Of a DNA stretch of 64,000 nucleotides, positions 62,220 through 64,000 are shown in pieces. The notes beneath the pieces are model-generated. The model did no database searches. It was not told where the DNA came from and saw nothing but the letters and a program-made list of their open reading frames with translations. Every line of letters starts with the position of its first letter. Positions within the stretch are counted from its first letter, which is position 1. This stretch comes from Warburgia ugandensis. Lineage: Eukaryota > Streptophyta > Magnoliopsida > Canellales > Canellaceae. The translations under genes and the position numbers were made by a program. The stretch is from positions 18,265,103 to 18,329,102 of the forward strand of contig CP141131.1 in assembly GCA_035236585.1 (NCBI GenBank). The letters run 5' to 3'.

Positions 62220-62591
62220 GAAGGTACTCTTCTAGTCTCAGATAGACATGCCAAAGTTCTTTTTGACACAGGGTCTACACATTCTTTTATATCATGTATT
62301 TTTGCATCTTGCCTTGATGTATGTGTACACAAACTAGCATTTGGATTAGATATTATGACACCTGTGGGAGAGACAGTAGAGACTACAGAATATATTAGAG
62401 ATATACCTGTAGAGATATCAGGCGTGAGTATGGACACAGACTTCATCTTATTAGACATGGTAGACTATGATGTTATTCTTGGGATGGATTGGTTAGCCAA
62501 CTATGGTGCTATGGTAGACTGCCGAAAGAAGCGAGTCACTTTTCTTATACCTGGGCAATCAGAAATAGTGTTTGAGGGTAGGAAAGATTAG
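62220..62591 (+). pseudogene. Family T aspartic protease
   Basis: The catalytic motif is seen as 'VLFDTGSTHSFIS' (about 62250-62292), followed by 'DVILGMDWLANYGAMVDC', the usual plant gypsy protease end. The region is out of continuous frame with gag after a TGA at 62169, and a TAG at 62589 and a TGA near 62640 cut it from RT. Confidence 0.85.
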
Positions 62592-62639
62592 TCAGGTACA
62601 TGCATCATTTCTGCTATGAAAGCTGCACAATTTTATGCA

Positions 62640-64000
62640 TGAGGGTGCAACGTATTCCTCGCATATGTGACCGTTGAGGACAAGGAGCAACCACGACTTG
62701 ATGAGATTGATGTTGTCCGTGATTTTGCTGACGTATTTCCTGAGGAATTACCAGGATTGCCGCCAAGTAGGGAGATTGACTTCACCATTGACTTGGTGCC
62801 TGCACATCGCCTATCTCTAAGGCACCATATAGGATGGCTCCAGCAGAGTTGAGAGAACTTCGTGTACAATTGCAAGAGTTATTGGATAAGGGCTTTATCG
62901 TGCCGAGTGGATCACCATGGGGAGCACCGGTCCTGTTCGTGAAGAAAAAGGATGGATCACTGAGACTATGCATTGACTATCGGTTGTTGAATGGTGTTAC
63001 TATAAAGAACCGATACCCTTTGCCACGCATAAATGATTTATTTGATCAGCTCCAATCGGCACAAGTGTTCTCCAAGATTGATTTGAGGTCAGGGTATCAT
63101 CAGCTGAGGGTTAGAGAAGAGGATATCTCGAAGACTGCCTTTAGGAGTCGTTATGGTCATTATGAGTTCCTAGTGATGCGGTTTGGATTGACGAAGGCAC
63201 CTGCAGTCTTCATGGATCTAATGAACCGTGTTTTTCGAGCTTATTTGGATAAGTTCGTGATTGTATTTGTGGATGACATCTTGAATTATTCGCCTAGTCA
63301 TGAGACACACAGAGAGCATCTCCACACGGTATTAGACACACTTCGTCGACATCAGTTGTATGCCAAGTTCAGTAAGTGTGATTTTTGGCTAGACCAGGTG
63401 CATTTCTTAGGCCACGGCATATCTAAAGATGGAGTGGCCGGGGATTCAACAAAGGTAGAGGCAAGACTACACCGGGAGAGGCCCAAGACAAAGGTGAGAT
63501 ACACGGTTTTCTCGGTTTGGCGGGGGTATTATCGTCGATTTATAGAGGGATTCTCTAAGATCGCATTACCATTGACCACCCTGACTAGGAAAGACACTCA
63601 ATTTGTATGGACCGAGGCTTGCGAGGAGAGCTTCCAAGAGCTCAAGAGGAGACTTACTACTGCTCTGGTATTGACCTTACCATCTGGTGCAGGCGGTTAT
63701 GTAGTTTATTGCGACGCCTCGGCAAGGGATTAGGAGCAGTGTTGATGCAACATGGGAAGGTAATTGCTTATGCGTCTAGGCAGTTGAAGACACATGAGGT
63801 AAATTACCCAACACATGACTTGGAATTAGCTGCCGTGGTATTTGCGTTGAAGTCCTGGAGACATTATCTTTATGGTGAGAGATTTGAGGTATTCACTGAT
63901 CATAAGAGCCTCAAGTACTTCTTTACTCAGAGTGAATTGAATATGAGGCATCGCAGATGGATGGAGTATCTCAAGGACTTCGACTTCACCATACAGTACC
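62640..64000 (+). pseudogene. Family T reverse transcriptase and RNase H (runs off the window)
   Basis: RT is open from 62834 to 63733. Motifs are '[20 protein letters not shown]', '[16 protein letters not shown]', '[13 protein letters not shown]', '[15 protein letters not shown]' and the catalytic FVDDIL (about 63266-63283), with a connection domain '[11 protein letters not shown]'. A preceding stop near 62850 separates it from the 'EELPGLPPSREIDF' leader. RNase H begins near 63710 but shifts frame at about 63717; it then reads '[20 protein letters not shown]' and '[11 protein letters not shown]' to the window edge. The sequence is of Tekay/Del chromovirus type by RT pattern. Stops and the shift make it inactive. 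Integrase is outside the window. Confidence 0.9.

Overview
The window is plant nuclear DNA, from an angiosperm with a large, retrotransposon-rich genome. The evidence is a LysM receptor-kinase gene with a plant-type GT-AG intron, Au-type SINEs, a plant initiator-Met tRNA primer site next to a 3 kb LTR, Ty1/copia and Ty3/gypsy pieces, LTRs of 2.2-4.7 kb and long CT runs. The species cannot be named from this sequence. Gene density is very low: I support one intact receptor gene, one broken paralogue and one small three-exon gene.

Layout. Positions 1-21227 (block A) and about 31967-52168 (block B) are direct-orientation copies of one roughly 20 kb segment. From left to right each copy holds: a degenerate tandem repeat; a copia remnant on the minus strand; a very long gypsy-type solo LTR (family G) inside the copia LTR; a short solo LTR (family L); an RT/RNase H-like remnant with Au SINEs; and a LysM receptor gene on the minus strand with its promoter flank. 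In block B the receptor (45494-49661) is an apparently intact two-exon gene for 604 residues with pseudokinase features. In block A (16849-18794) a roughly 2.26 kb deletion removed most of the intron and most of the kinase domain. The exon for signal peptide, ectodomain and membrane segment stays open, so A is either a pseudogene or a kinase-less receptor.

Between the blocks (21228-31966) lie CT microsatellites, a three-exon minus-strand gene for a 111-residue protein I do not recognise (24623-26966), a family G LTR fragment in the opposite orientation (to 29763), a three-unit repeat of about 158 bp, and a repeat array with a unit of about 48 bp.

Right of block B is a pile of retroelements. 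An internally deleted family L element (52169-53380, minus) abuts a Tekay/Del-like gypsy element of family T that runs off the window (53381-64000, plus). Its gag is split by another family G solo LTR (56761-61237).

Order of events, from what is shared and what is private: the copia, G, L, LINE-like and several SINE insertions predate the duplication. Afterwards the two blocks each received a different insertion of the same 2.2-2.4 kb LTR family (P), in opposite orientations and at different sites. Block A also gained a family T solo LTR and lost its kinase exon. A 388 bp stretch of the receptor ectodomain exon is identical between copies whose flanks differ by several percent, which points to recent gene conversion. 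All alignments were made by eye, so the identity figures are estimates.
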